Position numbers and translations under genes: made by a program. Below are positions 8,262 through 17,107 of a stretch of 64,000 nt of DNA, piece by piece (positions within the stretch are counted from its first letter, which is position 1; the number at the start of each line of letters is the position of its first letter). The stretch is taken from positions 62,001 to 126,000 of the forward strand of contig NZ_KB907251.1 of assembly GCF_000381905.1 (NCBI RefSeq), given 5' to 3'. Under the pieces are notes generated by a model. It was not told the DNA's origin and did not search any database. It saw nothing but the letters and a program-made list of their open reading frames with translations. This DNA comes from Paenibacillus fonticola DSM 21315 (GTDB lineage Bacteria; Bacillota; Bacilli; Paenibacillales; Paenibacillaceae).

Positions 8262-10319
8262 ATGGCGAAGAAATTTCCCCCGATCAGTGACAGGCTTCCC
8301 GTATTGATGCACGGAGCGGACTATAACCCGGATCAATGGCTGCATGATCCTAAAGTGCTAGAGGAAGACATCCGCATGATGAAGCTGGCCAAATGCAACG
8401 CGATGTCGCTTGGCATCTTCTCCTGGGCTGCCCTTGAGCCTGAGGAAGGGGTATTTACGTTTGAATGGCTGGATCGGGTACTCGAATCGTTTGCGCAGAA
8501 CGGTATTTATGCCTGGCTGTCCACGCCAAGCGGTGCGCGCCCGGCCTGGATGTCGGCGAAATATACCGAAGTGCTGCGGGTAGAGAAGAACCGCGTCCGG
8601 AATTTGCATGGCATGAGACATAATCACTGCTATACATCCCCGGTTTACCGGGAGAAGACAGCGATCATTAACGGCAAGCTGGCGGAGCGCTACGGAAACC
8701 ATCCTGCCGTCATCGGTTGGCACATTTCGAACGAGCTGGGCGGGGACTGCCATTGCGACTATTGCCAGGATGCGTTCCGGACATGGCTGAAGGAGAAATA
8801 CGGCACGCTGGAGAAGCTTAATTTTGCCTGGTGGACATCCTTCTGGGCCCATACGTATACCGATTGGAGTCAGATCGAGTCCCCTGCTCCTCACGGGGAA
8901 AATATGGTTCACGGACAGAACCTGGATTGGCGCCGTTTCGTGACCGATCAAATGACGGATTTCTGCGACCACGAAATCAAGTCCGTGAAGAAGGCGAATC
9001 CAGCCTTGCCGGCAACGACGAATATGCATATGACGGAAGGGCTGGACTACCGGAAACTGGCCAAAATTCTTGACGTCATTTCCTGGGATGTATATCCGAC
9101 CTGGCATGATTATAAAAATGACATCGAGCTGGGTGCCTCGGTCTCGTTCTGGCATGATCTGTATCGTTCGCTGCAGCAGAAGCCATTCCTGCTGATGGAG
9201 AGTACGCCGAGCCTGACAAACTGGCAGCCGATCAGCAAGCTGAAGCAGCCGGGCATGCATAAGCTGTCCTCCCTGCAGGCGGTCGCTCACGGCTCGGATT
9301 CTGTGCAATATTTTCAGTGGCGCAAGAGCAGGGGCTCCAGCGAGAAATTCCACGGGGCGGTCGTGGATCACGTTGGGCATGAGCATACAAGAGTGTTCAA
9401 GGATGTCGCCGATTTGGGACGTACGCTCGCCGATATTTCGGAGATTGCCGGCACGCCGACTCCGGCGAAGACAGCGATTCTCTTCGATTGGGATAATCGC
9501 TGGGCTGTACAGGATGCGCAAGGACCGCGCAATTCAGGCATCCGTTACGAGGAGACGGTTATCGCGCATCACCGGGCGATTTGGGAGCAGGGCGTACCGA
9601 CGGATATCATCGGCTCGGAGGATGAATTTAGCGGATATAAGCTGATCGTTGCTCCGATGCTGTACCTGTGCCGTGAGGAGACGGGCCGCAAGCTGGAGAA
9701 ATTCGTCGAGAATGGCGGAACTCTGGTTACGACCTATTGGTCCGGTATCGTTGATGAGCATGATCTGTGCCATCTTGGCGGCTTCCCGGGGCCGCTGCGC
9801 AAGACACTTGGCATCTGGGCGGAGGAAATTGAAGGATTGTACGATCATGACCGGAATGGCGTAGCGATGGCCGAGGGCAATGAACTGGGCTTCACGGGCA
9901 GCTTCGAGTCCCATGAAATTTGCGAGCTGATTCATACAGAGGGCGCTGAGGTACTGGGAACCTATACGGACAGCTTCTATGCGGGCCGACCGGCACTGAC
10001 GGTGAACCGCTTCGGACAAGGCCGCGCTTACCATATGGCGACGCGCCTGAAGGACGATTTCCTGGGCGAGTTCTACAAACAGATCGTTGATGTCGCAGGC
10101 GTTGAACGGGTTATTCACACAGAACTGCCTGCCGGCGTAACCGCTCAGGTTCGGACCGATGGAGAATCCGATTATGTGTTCGTGATGAACTTCAGCGGAC
10201 AGGAGCAGCGCGTAAAACTGGATGATCGTCAATATGTGAGTATGGAAACGGGCGAAGCGTTGAGCGGAGAACTCACCCTGCCTGTTCATGAAGTAGTCGT
10301 ACTGAAACGTCCGGCTTAA
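8262..10319 (+). CDS. Beta-galactosidase, glycoside hydrolase family 42
   Basis: Cytoplasmic retaining beta-galactosidase acting on short galactosides. The 685-residue protein has the GH42 TIM barrel with acid/base Glu158 (HISNELGG) and nucleophile Glu313 (LLMESTPS). It also has the Cys cluster CHCDYC, which binds zinc in many GH42 enzymes, then the trimerisation domain (about 400–600) and a short beta C-terminal domain. There is no signal peptide. The start is the ATG at 8262 with AAGGAGAGATACAACA ahead of it; an in-frame ATG 90 bases upstream lacks a ribosome site and adds non-family sequence. Length matches the family. It is the first of three galactose-related genes, followed by a terminator-like hairpin. 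Confidence 0.95.
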   Translation: MAKKFPPISDRLPVLMHGADYNPDQWLHDPKVLEEDIRMMKLAKCNAMSLGIFSWAALEPEEGVFTFEWLDRVLESFAQNGIYAWLSTPSGARPAWMSAKYTEVLRVEKNRVRNLHGMRHNHCYTSPVYREKTAIINGKLAERYGNHPAVIGWHISNELGGDCHCDYCQDAFRTWLKEKYGTLEKLNFAWWTSFWAHTYTDWSQIESPAPHGENMVHGQNLDWRRFVTDQMTDFCDHEIKSVKKANPALPATTNMHMTEGLDYRKLAKILDVISWDVYPTWHDYKNDIELGASVSFWHDLYRSLQQKPFLLMESTPSLTNWQPISKLKQPGMHKLSSLQAVAHGSDSVQYFQWRKSRGSSEKFHGAVVDHVGHEHTRVFKDVADLGRTLADISEIAGTPTPAKTAILFDWDNRWAVQDAQGPRNSGIRYEETVIAHHRAIWEQGVPTDIIGSEDEFSGYKLIVAPMLYLCREETGRKLEKFVENGGTLVTTYWSGIVDEHDLCHLGGFPGPLRKTLGIWAEEIEGLYDHDRNGVAMAEGNELGFTGSFESHEICELIHTEGAEVLGTYTDSFYAGRPALTVNRFGQGRAYHMATRLKDDFLGEFYKQIVDVAGVERVIHTELPAGVTAQVRTDGESDYVFVMNFSGQEQRVKLDDRQYVSMETGEALSGELTLPVHEVVVLKRPA

Positions 10320-10366
10320 GCCGCAAGTCTGCCAATAATACTTGAAATTTGCATGTTAGCCTAACA

Positions 10367-10400
10367 ACAAGCCGGAGCGAATGCCCGGCTTGTCTTCTTG
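10367..10400 (+). terminator. Hairpin after GH42 gene
   Basis: A perfect 9-bp stem (ACAAGCCGG/CCGGCTTGT) with a 9-base loop is followed by a pyrimidine-rich but T-poor tail (CTTCTTG). It may end only part of the transcripts, letting some read into the GH35 gene. Confidence 0.6.
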
Positions 10401-10442
10401 TAAATTAATTTGCCCAAATTGCCCATTGAGAGGAGTTTGACG

Positions 10443-12863
10443 ATGCAATATTCCATTCAAGCCAATATTATGCCTAAAAAAATAACCCCTTCAACCTTGA
10501 GGTTGGGTGGACGAAATCCGGCTGGAGACGAAATCGGCTTTACGAACTACTATATGGAGCTCAATGGAAGGCCATATTTTGCCATCTGCGGTGAATTTCA
10601 CTACTCTCGCTACCCGGAAGCGAATTGGGAAGCAGAAATCAACAAGATGAAAGCATCGGGCATAAACATTCTCGCGACTTATATTTTCTGGAATCACCAC
10701 GAGGAAATCGAAGGGCTGTACGACTGGCGGGGGAACCGCAACTTGCGGAAGTTCATCGAGCTGTGCCAGCGCAGCGGTCTTTACGTCATTTTGCGCATCG
10801 GGCCGTTCTGTCATGGGGAGGTACGCAACGGCGGATTGCCGGACTGGCTGTTTGGCCGAACGTTCGATGTGCGCTCGAATGATGAGGGTTATCTGCATTA
10901 TGTCCGGCGCTTATACGCGGAGATCGGCCGTGAGGCGTCCGGGCTTATGTTTAAGGACGGCGGACCCGTTGTTGGCATTCAATTAGAGAACGAGCTTAAC
11001 GCCGCCGCGGCGTTATGGGAGATGACGGCAAAGCAGGGAGACGAGTATTTAAGCGGAGGCAGCCGGGGCAGTGAAGGGGTGAAGCATATGCGGCACCTGA
11101 AGGAGCTGGCGATCGGGGCCGGGCTTGAAGCGCCGATTTATACGAGCACGGGCTGGGGCGGGGCCCCGGTGCTGGAGGATGAGGTGCTGCCGCTTTATGG
11201 AGGTTATGCCTATACGCCCTGGAGCATTAGCGCGCAAAATCCGCTGCAGCAGCCGACGCGCGAGTATATATACGACAGCTATCATGACGACGGGGTAGCC
11301 GGAGAATTTGCGCCGCCGTACCCGAAGGAGAAATATCCGTTTGCCTGCTGTGAAATGGGCGGGGGCATGCAGACCTGGTATTTGTCCCGCTTTCAGGTGG
11401 AGCCGGAGAGCGTATCGGCCATGAGCCTGATGAAAATTGCGGGGGGCTGCAACTTTATCGGGTATTACATGTTTCATGGCGGAACAAATCCTGTAGGACA
11501 GAACGGTTATTTGAACGAGAGCACGACTCCGCGGATTACTTATGATTTCCAGGCCCCGATTGGGGAATTCGGCCAAATCCGGGAATCGAACCATCGGCTT
11601 CGTCTGCTGCATTATTTCTTGAGAGCCTTCGGGGAGCGATTGGCTCCAACTTCGACAGTTCTGCCGGAAGGGGCGGCAGGGATTGCGCCGGACAATACGG
11701 AGACGCTTCGGTATGCCGTGCGTACCGATGGAAGCTCGGGATTCGTTTTTGTGAACAATTACCAGGACCATGTCGAAATGAAGGAGCATCGAGACGTTCA
11801 ATTTGACATTCAGCTGCGGGAGGGAAGTATTCGCTTGCCGCAGATTAATACGTTGACGATTCACAAAAACGCTTCGTTCATACTGCCGTTCCAGTTCGAC
11901 TTATCCGGCCTGCTTCTCCGTTATGCTACAGCACAGCCTGTAACGGTGATGAGTACCGGGAAGCTAAACACTTATTTCTTCGCCATGCCCGAAGGGGTAG
12001 ATGGAGAATTCATGCTGGCGGCGGACGGGATAACGAGTGCCGAGACCGATGCGGGAACGGTTCGGCGGGAAGAAGACGGAAGCTATTGTATCGTCGTGCC
12101 TCATCATGTATCGGCTATGATTCGCATTTATCGTACGGACGGCAGCGAGACCCGCATTTATGCGATGTCATCCAAGGAGGCTTCTATGCTGTGGGAAGTG
12201 GAAACGGGTACGGGAGGAGTCGAAGATGAATCGGTCACAGCCGTGGCCTCGACAGCAGGTAGAGGCAGAAGACGCATACTGTTCTCGGATACCCCGCTTG
12301 CCGGAACCGCGTACGGATTAGAGTTTTTCAGTTATGGTGCGAATGAATTTTCATTCCGGGAATATACGGATGAAAGGAACAAGCAGGAATGGCTGGCCGA
12401 TGGAGAGGGCTGCCGGATTGCGGCCGAACGGGATGGCTGGTTTGAAAACTGTCATATACAGATCCCGGCCAAACCCATTACAATGGAAGTGAAGCGCATT
12501 CATGATCATAAGCTACTGATTTCCCTGGACCAACGTATCCTGGTGGATGCCCAGGATGTTCTTCTTAAGATCGATTATACGGGAAATGTCGGCTATGCCT
12601 TTTCGGAGGGCAGGCTGTTCCACGACCATTTCTATAATGGCACCCCGTGGGAGATTGGCTTGTCACGATTCAATGAAGCTATTCGAGGCGGGGAAATCGT
12701 ATTGGAAACGACGCCGCTGCGCAAAGGCGTCATCAATGTAGCACAAGGCGCGGCCATGGCGGTCGAGCAGTTGTTCGAGGGTGAGCAGACGGCGGAATTT
12801 CACCAGGTAACAGCCGAGCCGGTGTATCGCGTCGCGGTTAGGATCAGCATGGATGAGTTGTAG
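10443..12863 (+). CDS. Beta-galactosidase, glycoside hydrolase family 35
   Basis: Second beta-galactosidase of the cluster, from a family that removes terminal galactose from galactans and oligosaccharides. The 806-residue protein opens with the GH35 barrel: ISF-like start (FAICGEFHYSRYPE), GPFCHGEVRNGGLPDW, acid/base Glu184 in QLENEL, and nucleophile Glu304 in CCEMGGG. YYMFHGGTNP follows, then beta-sandwich domains to the end. No signal peptide is seen, so it is probably intracellular. The ATG at 10443 follows GAGAGGAG; an in-frame TTG at 10410 has no such site. GH35 alongside GH42 and galactokinase points to uptake and intracellular breakdown of galacto-oligosaccharides. Confidence 0.93.
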   Translation: MQYSIQANIMPKKITPSTLRLGGRNPAGDEIGFTNYYMELNGRPYFAICGEFHYSRYPEANWEAEINKMKASGINILATYIFWNHHEEIEGLYDWRGNRNLRKFIELCQRSGLYVILRIGPFCHGEVRNGGLPDWLFGRTFDVRSNDEGYLHYVRRLYAEIGREASGLMFKDGGPVVGIQLENELNAAAALWEMTAKQGDEYLSGGSRGSEGVKHMRHLKELAIGAGLEAPIYTSTGWGGAPVLEDEVLPLYGGYAYTPWSISAQNPLQQPTREYIYDSYHDDGVAGEFAPPYPKEKYPFACCEMGGGMQTWYLSRFQVEPESVSAMSLMKIAGGCNFIGYYMFHGGTNPVGQNGYLNESTTPRITYDFQAPIGEFGQIRESNHRLRLLHYFLRAFGERLAPTSTVLPEGAAGIAPDNTETLRYAVRTDGSSGFVFVNNYQDHVEMKEHRDVQFDIQLREGSIRLPQINTLTIHKNASFILPFQFDLSGLLLRYATAQPVTVMSTGKLNTYFFAMPEGVDGEFMLAADGITSAETDAGTVRREEDGSYCIVVPHHVSAMIRIYRTDGSETRIYAMSSKEASMLWEVETGTGGVEDESVTAVASTAGRGRRRILFSDTPLAGTAYGLEFFSYGANEFSFREYTDERNKQEWLADGEGCRIAAERDGWFENCHIQIPAKPITMEVKRIHDHKLLISLDQRILVDAQDVLLKIDYTGNVGYAFSEGRLFHDHFYNGTPWEIGLSRFNEAIRGGEIVLETTPLRKGVINVAQGAAMAVEQLFEGEQTAEFHQVTAEPVYRVAVRISMDEL

Positions 12864-12960
12864 TGAGTCGGGTGAATGAGTTGTAGGCATTCAGCGAATG
12901 AGGTAGAGATTGAGGTAGAGAGTCGGATGAAAGAGTTGTAAGAGTTGTAAGAGACAGGAG
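12864..12960. repeat. Short GAGTTGTA repeats between GH35 and galactokinase
   Basis: The gap carries repeated GAGTTGTA/GAGTTGTAAGA and GAGGTAGAGA motifs, with GAGTTGTAA in tandem at the end, just before the AGGAGG site of the next gene. I see no terminator in it, so the two genes are likely cotranscribed. Confidence 0.5.
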
Positions 12961-12969
12961 GAATTCAAT

Positions 12970-14259
12970 ATGCACAATGTTGAGCAGACGATGAAAAAAT
13001 TGCAGACCAGCAAGGGCAAAGCATTACTAACTAAAATGTACGGTGAAGGACAGTTGGCGGATCAGATTGCCCGTTACAGCGGTTTGGTACAATCCTATAA
13101 GAAGAATTTCGGAGACGGCGAGCTGGCCTTGTTCAGCGCGCCTGGCCGTTGCGAAATCGGCGGGAATCATACAGATCATAATCATGGAAAGGTGCTGGCG
13201 GGCAGCATTAATCTCGACACGATTGCCGCGGCCGTAAAGGTGGACGAGCCGGTTATTACGTTCATTTCGGAAGGTTATGATGGGAAGTTCGAAGTTGATT
13301 TGACGCAACAGGAACCAGTTGCGGACGAGGCCTCAACCTTGTCATTGGTTCGTGGTATGGTAGCAGGCTTCAAGGAGATGGGCTGTGAGGTCGGCGGCTT
13401 TAAAGCCTATATTTCAACAACGGTCATTCCCGCATCCGGGCTCAGTTCCTCGGCCTCGTTCGAAATGCTGATCGGCAGTATTCTGAATACGTTCTATAAC
13501 GAATCTAAATTGGATGCCGTAGCTCTGTCCAAAATCGGCAAATACGCCGAGAACAAGTACTGGAACAAGCCTTCTGGATTGCTCGATCAAATGGCTTGCG
13601 CTTACGGCGGACTCATTACGATCGATTTCGCCGATCCAGAGCAGCCTGTCGTTCAGCCTGTAAACTATGATTTCCAACACAGCGGCTACTCTCTGGTTAT
13701 CGTCAACACTGGCGGCAACCATGCCGATTTGACGGAGGATTACGCCGCGGTGCCAAATGAGATGCGGGCCGTAGCCAAGGCGCTTGGCGCCGAGGTCTGC
13801 CGTGATTTGACACCGGAGGACATTTACCGCAATCTAAACTCCCTCCGCGAACAATGCGGGGATCGGGCGGTGCTGCGGGCGCTGCACTTTTTTGCGGAGA
13901 ATGACCGGGTAGATGCCCAGGTTGAAGCCTTGCAGGCCGGACAATTGGACAGATTTCTGGAGCTGATCACGGATTCCGGAAACTCCTCATGGAAATGGCT
14001 GCAGAACTGCTACCAGGAGACAGACGTCCGCCATCAAGGCATTACGGTGACGCTGGCGCTGACGGAATCCTATTTGAAGTCGATCGGCAAAGGAGCCTGC
14101 CGGGTCCATGGCGGCGGGTTCGCCGGGGTAATCCTGGCGATTCTTCCAAATGAAGAGGCGGCCAAGTACGCCGAGTTCATCAAGGACACGATCGGCACCT
14201 CGACATTTATTATCAATGTCCGGGAGCAAGGGGCCATCTGTTTGGATTTGGAAGGCTAG
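12970..14259 (+). CDS. galK: Galactokinase
   Basis: GHMP-family kinase that phosphorylates galactose to galactose 1-phosphate, the entry step of the Leloir pathway. The 429-residue protein has the galactose-binding signature as APGRCEIGGNHTDHNHG, the ATP loop PASGLSSSASFE and the C-terminal GHMP motif GACRVHGGGFAGV. It is longer than the roughly 390 residues of Bacillus enzymes because of an N-terminal extension of about 30 residues before the fold. The ATG follows GACAGGAGG. Its place behind two beta-galactosidases fits galactose release and capture. galT and galE are not in the window, and a terminator follows. Confidence 0.93.
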   Translation: MHNVEQTMKKLQTSKGKALLTKMYGEGQLADQIARYSGLVQSYKKNFGDGELALFSAPGRCEIGGNHTDHNHGKVLAGSINLDTIAAAVKVDEPVITFISEGYDGKFEVDLTQQEPVADEASTLSLVRGMVAGFKEMGCEVGGFKAYISTTVIPASGLSSSASFEMLIGSILNTFYNESKLDAVALSKIGKYAENKYWNKPSGLLDQMACAYGGLITIDFADPEQPVVQPVNYDFQHSGYSLVIVNTGGNHADLTEDYAAVPNEMRAVAKALGAEVCRDLTPEDIYRNLNSLREQCGDRAVLRALHFFAENDRVDAQVEALQAGQLDRFLELITDSGNSSWKWLQNCYQETDVRHQGITVTLALTESYLKSIGKGACRVHGGGFAGVILAILPNEEAAKYAEFIKDTIGTSTFIINVREQGAICLDLEG

Positions 14260-14356
14260 CAGACGAGAAAACAATAGAGGCGGCAGTCATACGAAAAATG
14301 ATCGTTGATCAATATGGCCAATGATGATTATACGGTTAAAAGCATCTTGAGGTACC

Positions 14357-14390
14357 AGCCAGGCTTGATGAGCCTGGCTTCTTTATTTTA
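14357..14390 (+). terminator. Terminator after galactokinase
   Basis: A perfect 9-bp stem AGCCAGGCT/AGCCTGGCT with loop TGATG is followed by a T-rich tail (TCTTTATTTTA). Confidence 0.85.
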
Positions 14391-14573
14391 CTAAGCTGAC
14401 TAAGCAAGAATAAGAGCTTGTAACTGCAGATGAAATATTCGGTAATTTTTGCTTTAATTAGGACTAATCTCTTGAATGGTATAGGCTGGGCCGTTATCCT
14501 GGGACCTTATTATGGGTCAAGTTATCTATGGAACAAATCCCTTCCGTGTAGTAATATAGTTGTGCAGTAAAAT
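14391..14573 (+). other. AT-rich leader region, unrecognised
   Basis: This stretch lies between the galactokinase terminator and the leader terminator of the next gene. It contains a short GGGACC…GGGTC hairpin near 14499–14518 and AT-rich promoter-like sequence (for example TTGCTTTAATTAGGACTAAT near 14449). I do not recognise a known riboswitch class. Confidence 0.35.
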
Positions 14574-14603
14574 ATACCCATGTGTATTTATGGGTATTTT
14601 TTT
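14574..14603 (+). terminator. Terminator-like hairpin directly upstream of a gene
   Basis: The stem ATACCCA/TGGGTAT with a 10-base loop ends in a run of seven T residues, only 28 bases before the GTG start of the transglutaminase-like lipoprotein. It sits in what should be that gene's 5' leader, so it is either an attenuator or the end of a small upstream transcript. Confidence 0.6.
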
Positions 14604-14630
14604 GTAAATTTTTTGGAAGAGGTGTAGTTT

Positions 14631-16979
14631 GTGCGACGCTTGTTGATAGTTTTCTTTGCAATGATGTTAGTATTAACAGGGTGCTTCGGAGGTGCTGGAA
14701 CCGATGCGACATCGAAAACGGATGGAGCAGCTCAAAATAGCCCGAAGCTGGTTAATGCAGCCAGCTTGACCGTTCTCGATATTAAGAAGAAATATGGAGC
14801 AGAAACGGACAAGTCCTTAATGCCAATGTACAACGTGGAGAGGGACGAGGTTTTTACATTCAAATTCAAGAGCAAGTTTGAAGATCAGCTCCCGTCGGAA
14901 ATTATTTCAGTACATACGGATGTCAAAGCGCTTGAACAAAGCAAAATTTTAGCATCGATTAATTTTACGAGCTTTTCTGAAGCGGATACGCTTGAGGTAA
15001 AGTCCTTGGACAGCATTCTAACCTCCTATGATACAGCGGGAGGGTTGCGTGCGGGATGGGGAAATGCGCCGATTTATTATATTAGAATTAACTATGATTT
15101 GGACGCATCTACGCCAACTAAATTGGAGAAGCCGATTATTGTTCCATTCACGATTAAATCCGAGCTTCCAGTTCCTACTTTACGATCCGAGCTTATGACT
15201 AACGGTGATTTCAAGCTTGTATGGGATGAGGTAGAAGGGGCAACCTCTTATCGCATTTATAACCGGAACACGATAGGAGATCTATTGACCATCGAAAATT
15301 TACCTGTGAACGGACCGGAAGAGGGATATGCGGGAGGTTACCCGAACCTTACGAGAGAGGTCGAAGAGACCGAACTGACGTATTTTATGACCTATCTTGA
15401 ACCAGATAAACCTGATCCGGAGTATCAAACCGTACAAAACTCAGGAGTAAACGGAGAATATTATGTAACTGCAGTAAGCGGGGATAAGGAATCAAATTTT
15501 AGCAACGTTGCAACCACTTATGAATTCAGTTCCAGGCTGCCTTCAAAATGGACGGGGAATTTTTCCTTTGAAGATTTTAACGATATTTCAGAATTGCCGA
15601 TCACAACAGAGGTAACATATATCGACGGGTCAACAGGCATGCGAAACATTATTTATGACAGTGATATCGAGATTTCCGAGTATGGGACCAGGGTCGGCTT
15701 TTCAATAGAAGGAACGATTTTCAGAGGATACGTATTTGTTCGCAATATGACGGAAGCGGATATTGCCAAGTTAAATGAAGGCAAAGGGGCAGAAGCGAGC
15801 TCGGGTTTCATCGAACCTAAAAATACAACGGATTATGTCCCATCCCCTGATGTACCGACAATTATCGAGGAAGCGGACCCAGAGACCAAGCAAGCAGAGC
15901 CCGGCAGTATAACGGATAATCAAATCAATAATACCGAGAAAAAGGTGGAAGAAGGCAACAAGAAGACAGTAAATGCTCCGGAATTGGTTAAAGATGTGGA
16001 GATCAACGCCGATTCTGCCGTTGAGGAATATTTGGCTTTGAGCATGATGAATGCGGAAGAGGAAATCTCTTTAATGGCTTTTCCTGAAGTGCAGAACTTT
16101 GAGGTGTTATCCGATGTATTGAAAAAAGCCATGTACCAAAATCCTCTTGTGCTGGGGGTAGACAGCTTTGGTTATGATTACAGCACACTTACCTTGAAAG
16201 TTCGTTATGAGGATAGCGCCGAATCTATTAAGAAAAAGCAAGAAGAGATTATTGCTGAAGCCAAGAAGATCGTTTCTTCTACGATTCAGGCGGATATGTC
16301 GGTCGAACAGAAGCATAAGGCCATTTATGATTATTTAAATGATCATACGAAATACGACGATGACGCCTTAGCGAATGCCGAAGCGAATGAATTCAAGGAA
16401 GTGGATCCCAAGTATTACGACTCTTTCACCACTTACGGCATCATGGTCAAGAAGGTAGGCGTATGCGCCTCCTATGCTTCCGTCTACAAGCTGCTGAGCG
16501 ACATGGCAGGAATGGAAAGCGTAGTCGTTACGGGGGACATGAGAGGCATACCGCATGCCTGGAACAAAGTGAAGCTTGATAACGGCTGGGTACACGTAGA
16601 CGCTACAAATAATGAGACGAACAGCGGCATACCTTATCTCCTGTTCAACACCAGCGATGAGACGGCAAGATCGCTGCAGTTTACGGTAAATAAGGACTTT
16701 TGGCTCGATAGTGAAATTTCACAATTCGTGGCGAAGGATGACTCTAAAGATTACTATAAAGCAAATGGTTTAGAGGTAACGTCTGCCAGTGAATTCGGAA
16801 CCAAATTGTCGGAGGCGGTAAAGGGAGGCGAATCATTTATCGCGCTTCGGCTAGCGGGGCGAGTGGATGAGGACACCCTTATGGATGAAGCTGTAAATGC
16901 TCTAAAAGATTTACCACAGGATAAATTAGAGAATGCTATAATGGGCAGCTTAAGCAATTATATTTATGTTCAATATTAG
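14631..16979 (+). CDS. Large lipoprotein with C-terminal transglutaminase-like domain
   Basis: Predicted surface lipoprotein of 782 residues with lipobox LTGC (Cys18). The first half is beta-rich and resembles fibronectin-like repeats (around residues 185–300, DFKLVWDEVEGATSYRIY). A charged Lys/Glu/Asn linker follows around residues 400–460. The C-terminal part is a transglutaminase-core fold with a Cys-His-Asp triad: Cys near residue 611 (VGVCASYA), His near 642 (IPHAWNKV) and Asp near 657 (WVHVDATN). Such domains act as cysteine proteases or cross-linking enzymes on the cell wall; the substrate is unknown. The start is a GTG with GGAAGAGGTG upstream. It stands alone between two terminators. 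Confidence 0.82.
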   Translation: MRRLLIVFFAMMLVLTGCFGGAGTDATSKTDGAAQNSPKLVNAASLTVLDIKKKYGAETDKSLMPMYNVERDEVFTFKFKSKFEDQLPSEIISVHTDVKALEQSKILASINFTSFSEADTLEVKSLDSILTSYDTAGGLRAGWGNAPIYYIRINYDLDASTPTKLEKPIIVPFTIKSELPVPTLRSELMTNGDFKLVWDEVEGATSYRIYNRNTIGDLLTIENLPVNGPEEGYAGGYPNLTREVEETELTYFMTYLEPDKPDPEYQTVQNSGVNGEYYVTAVSGDKESNFSNVATTYEFSSRLPSKWTGNFSFEDFNDISELPITTEVTYIDGSTGMRNIIYDSDIEISEYGTRVGFSIEGTIFRGYVFVRNMTEADIAKLNEGKGAEASSGFIEPKNTTDYVPSPDVPTIIEEADPETKQAEPGSITDNQINNTEKKVEEGNKKTVNAPELVKDVEINADSAVEEYLALSMMNAEEEISLMAFPEVQNFEVLSDVLKKAMYQNPLVLGVDSFGYDYSTLTLKVRYEDSAESIKKKQEEIIAEAKKIVSSTIQADMSVEQKHKAIYDYLNDHTKYDDDALANAEANEFKEVDPKYYDSFTTYGIMVKKVGVCASYASVYKLLSDMAGMESVVVTGDMRGIPHAWNKVKLDNGWVHVDATNNETNSGIPYLLFNTSDETARSLQFTVNKDFWLDSEISQFVAKDDSKDYYKANGLEVTSASEFGTKLSEAVKGGESFIALRLAGRVDEDTLMDEAVNALKDLPQDKLENAIMGSLSNYIYVQY

Positions 16980-17004
16980 AGCGTGATAGCGATATGAAAA
17001 GAAA

Positions 17005-17050
17005 AGGGCTTTCTCAACCATCGGAATCGGCGGAGAGAAAGCCCTCTTTG
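17005..17050. terminator. Bidirectional terminator
   Basis: An 11-bp stem (AGGGCTTTCTC with GAGAAAGCCCT) has T-rich sequence on both sides. It serves the lipoprotein on the plus strand and the response regulator on the minus strand. Confidence 0.8.
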
Positions 17051-17107
17051 TTGTAACGGCTCAGCTTGGACCAAGAGTATATGGACCTAAAATTCGTGTA
17101 CACTCGC

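Noticed and set aside
8358-9521. 387-residue antisense frame inside the GH42 gene
   Set aside because: It is a shadow of the biased codon use of the sense gene, with no ribosome site or family resemblance.
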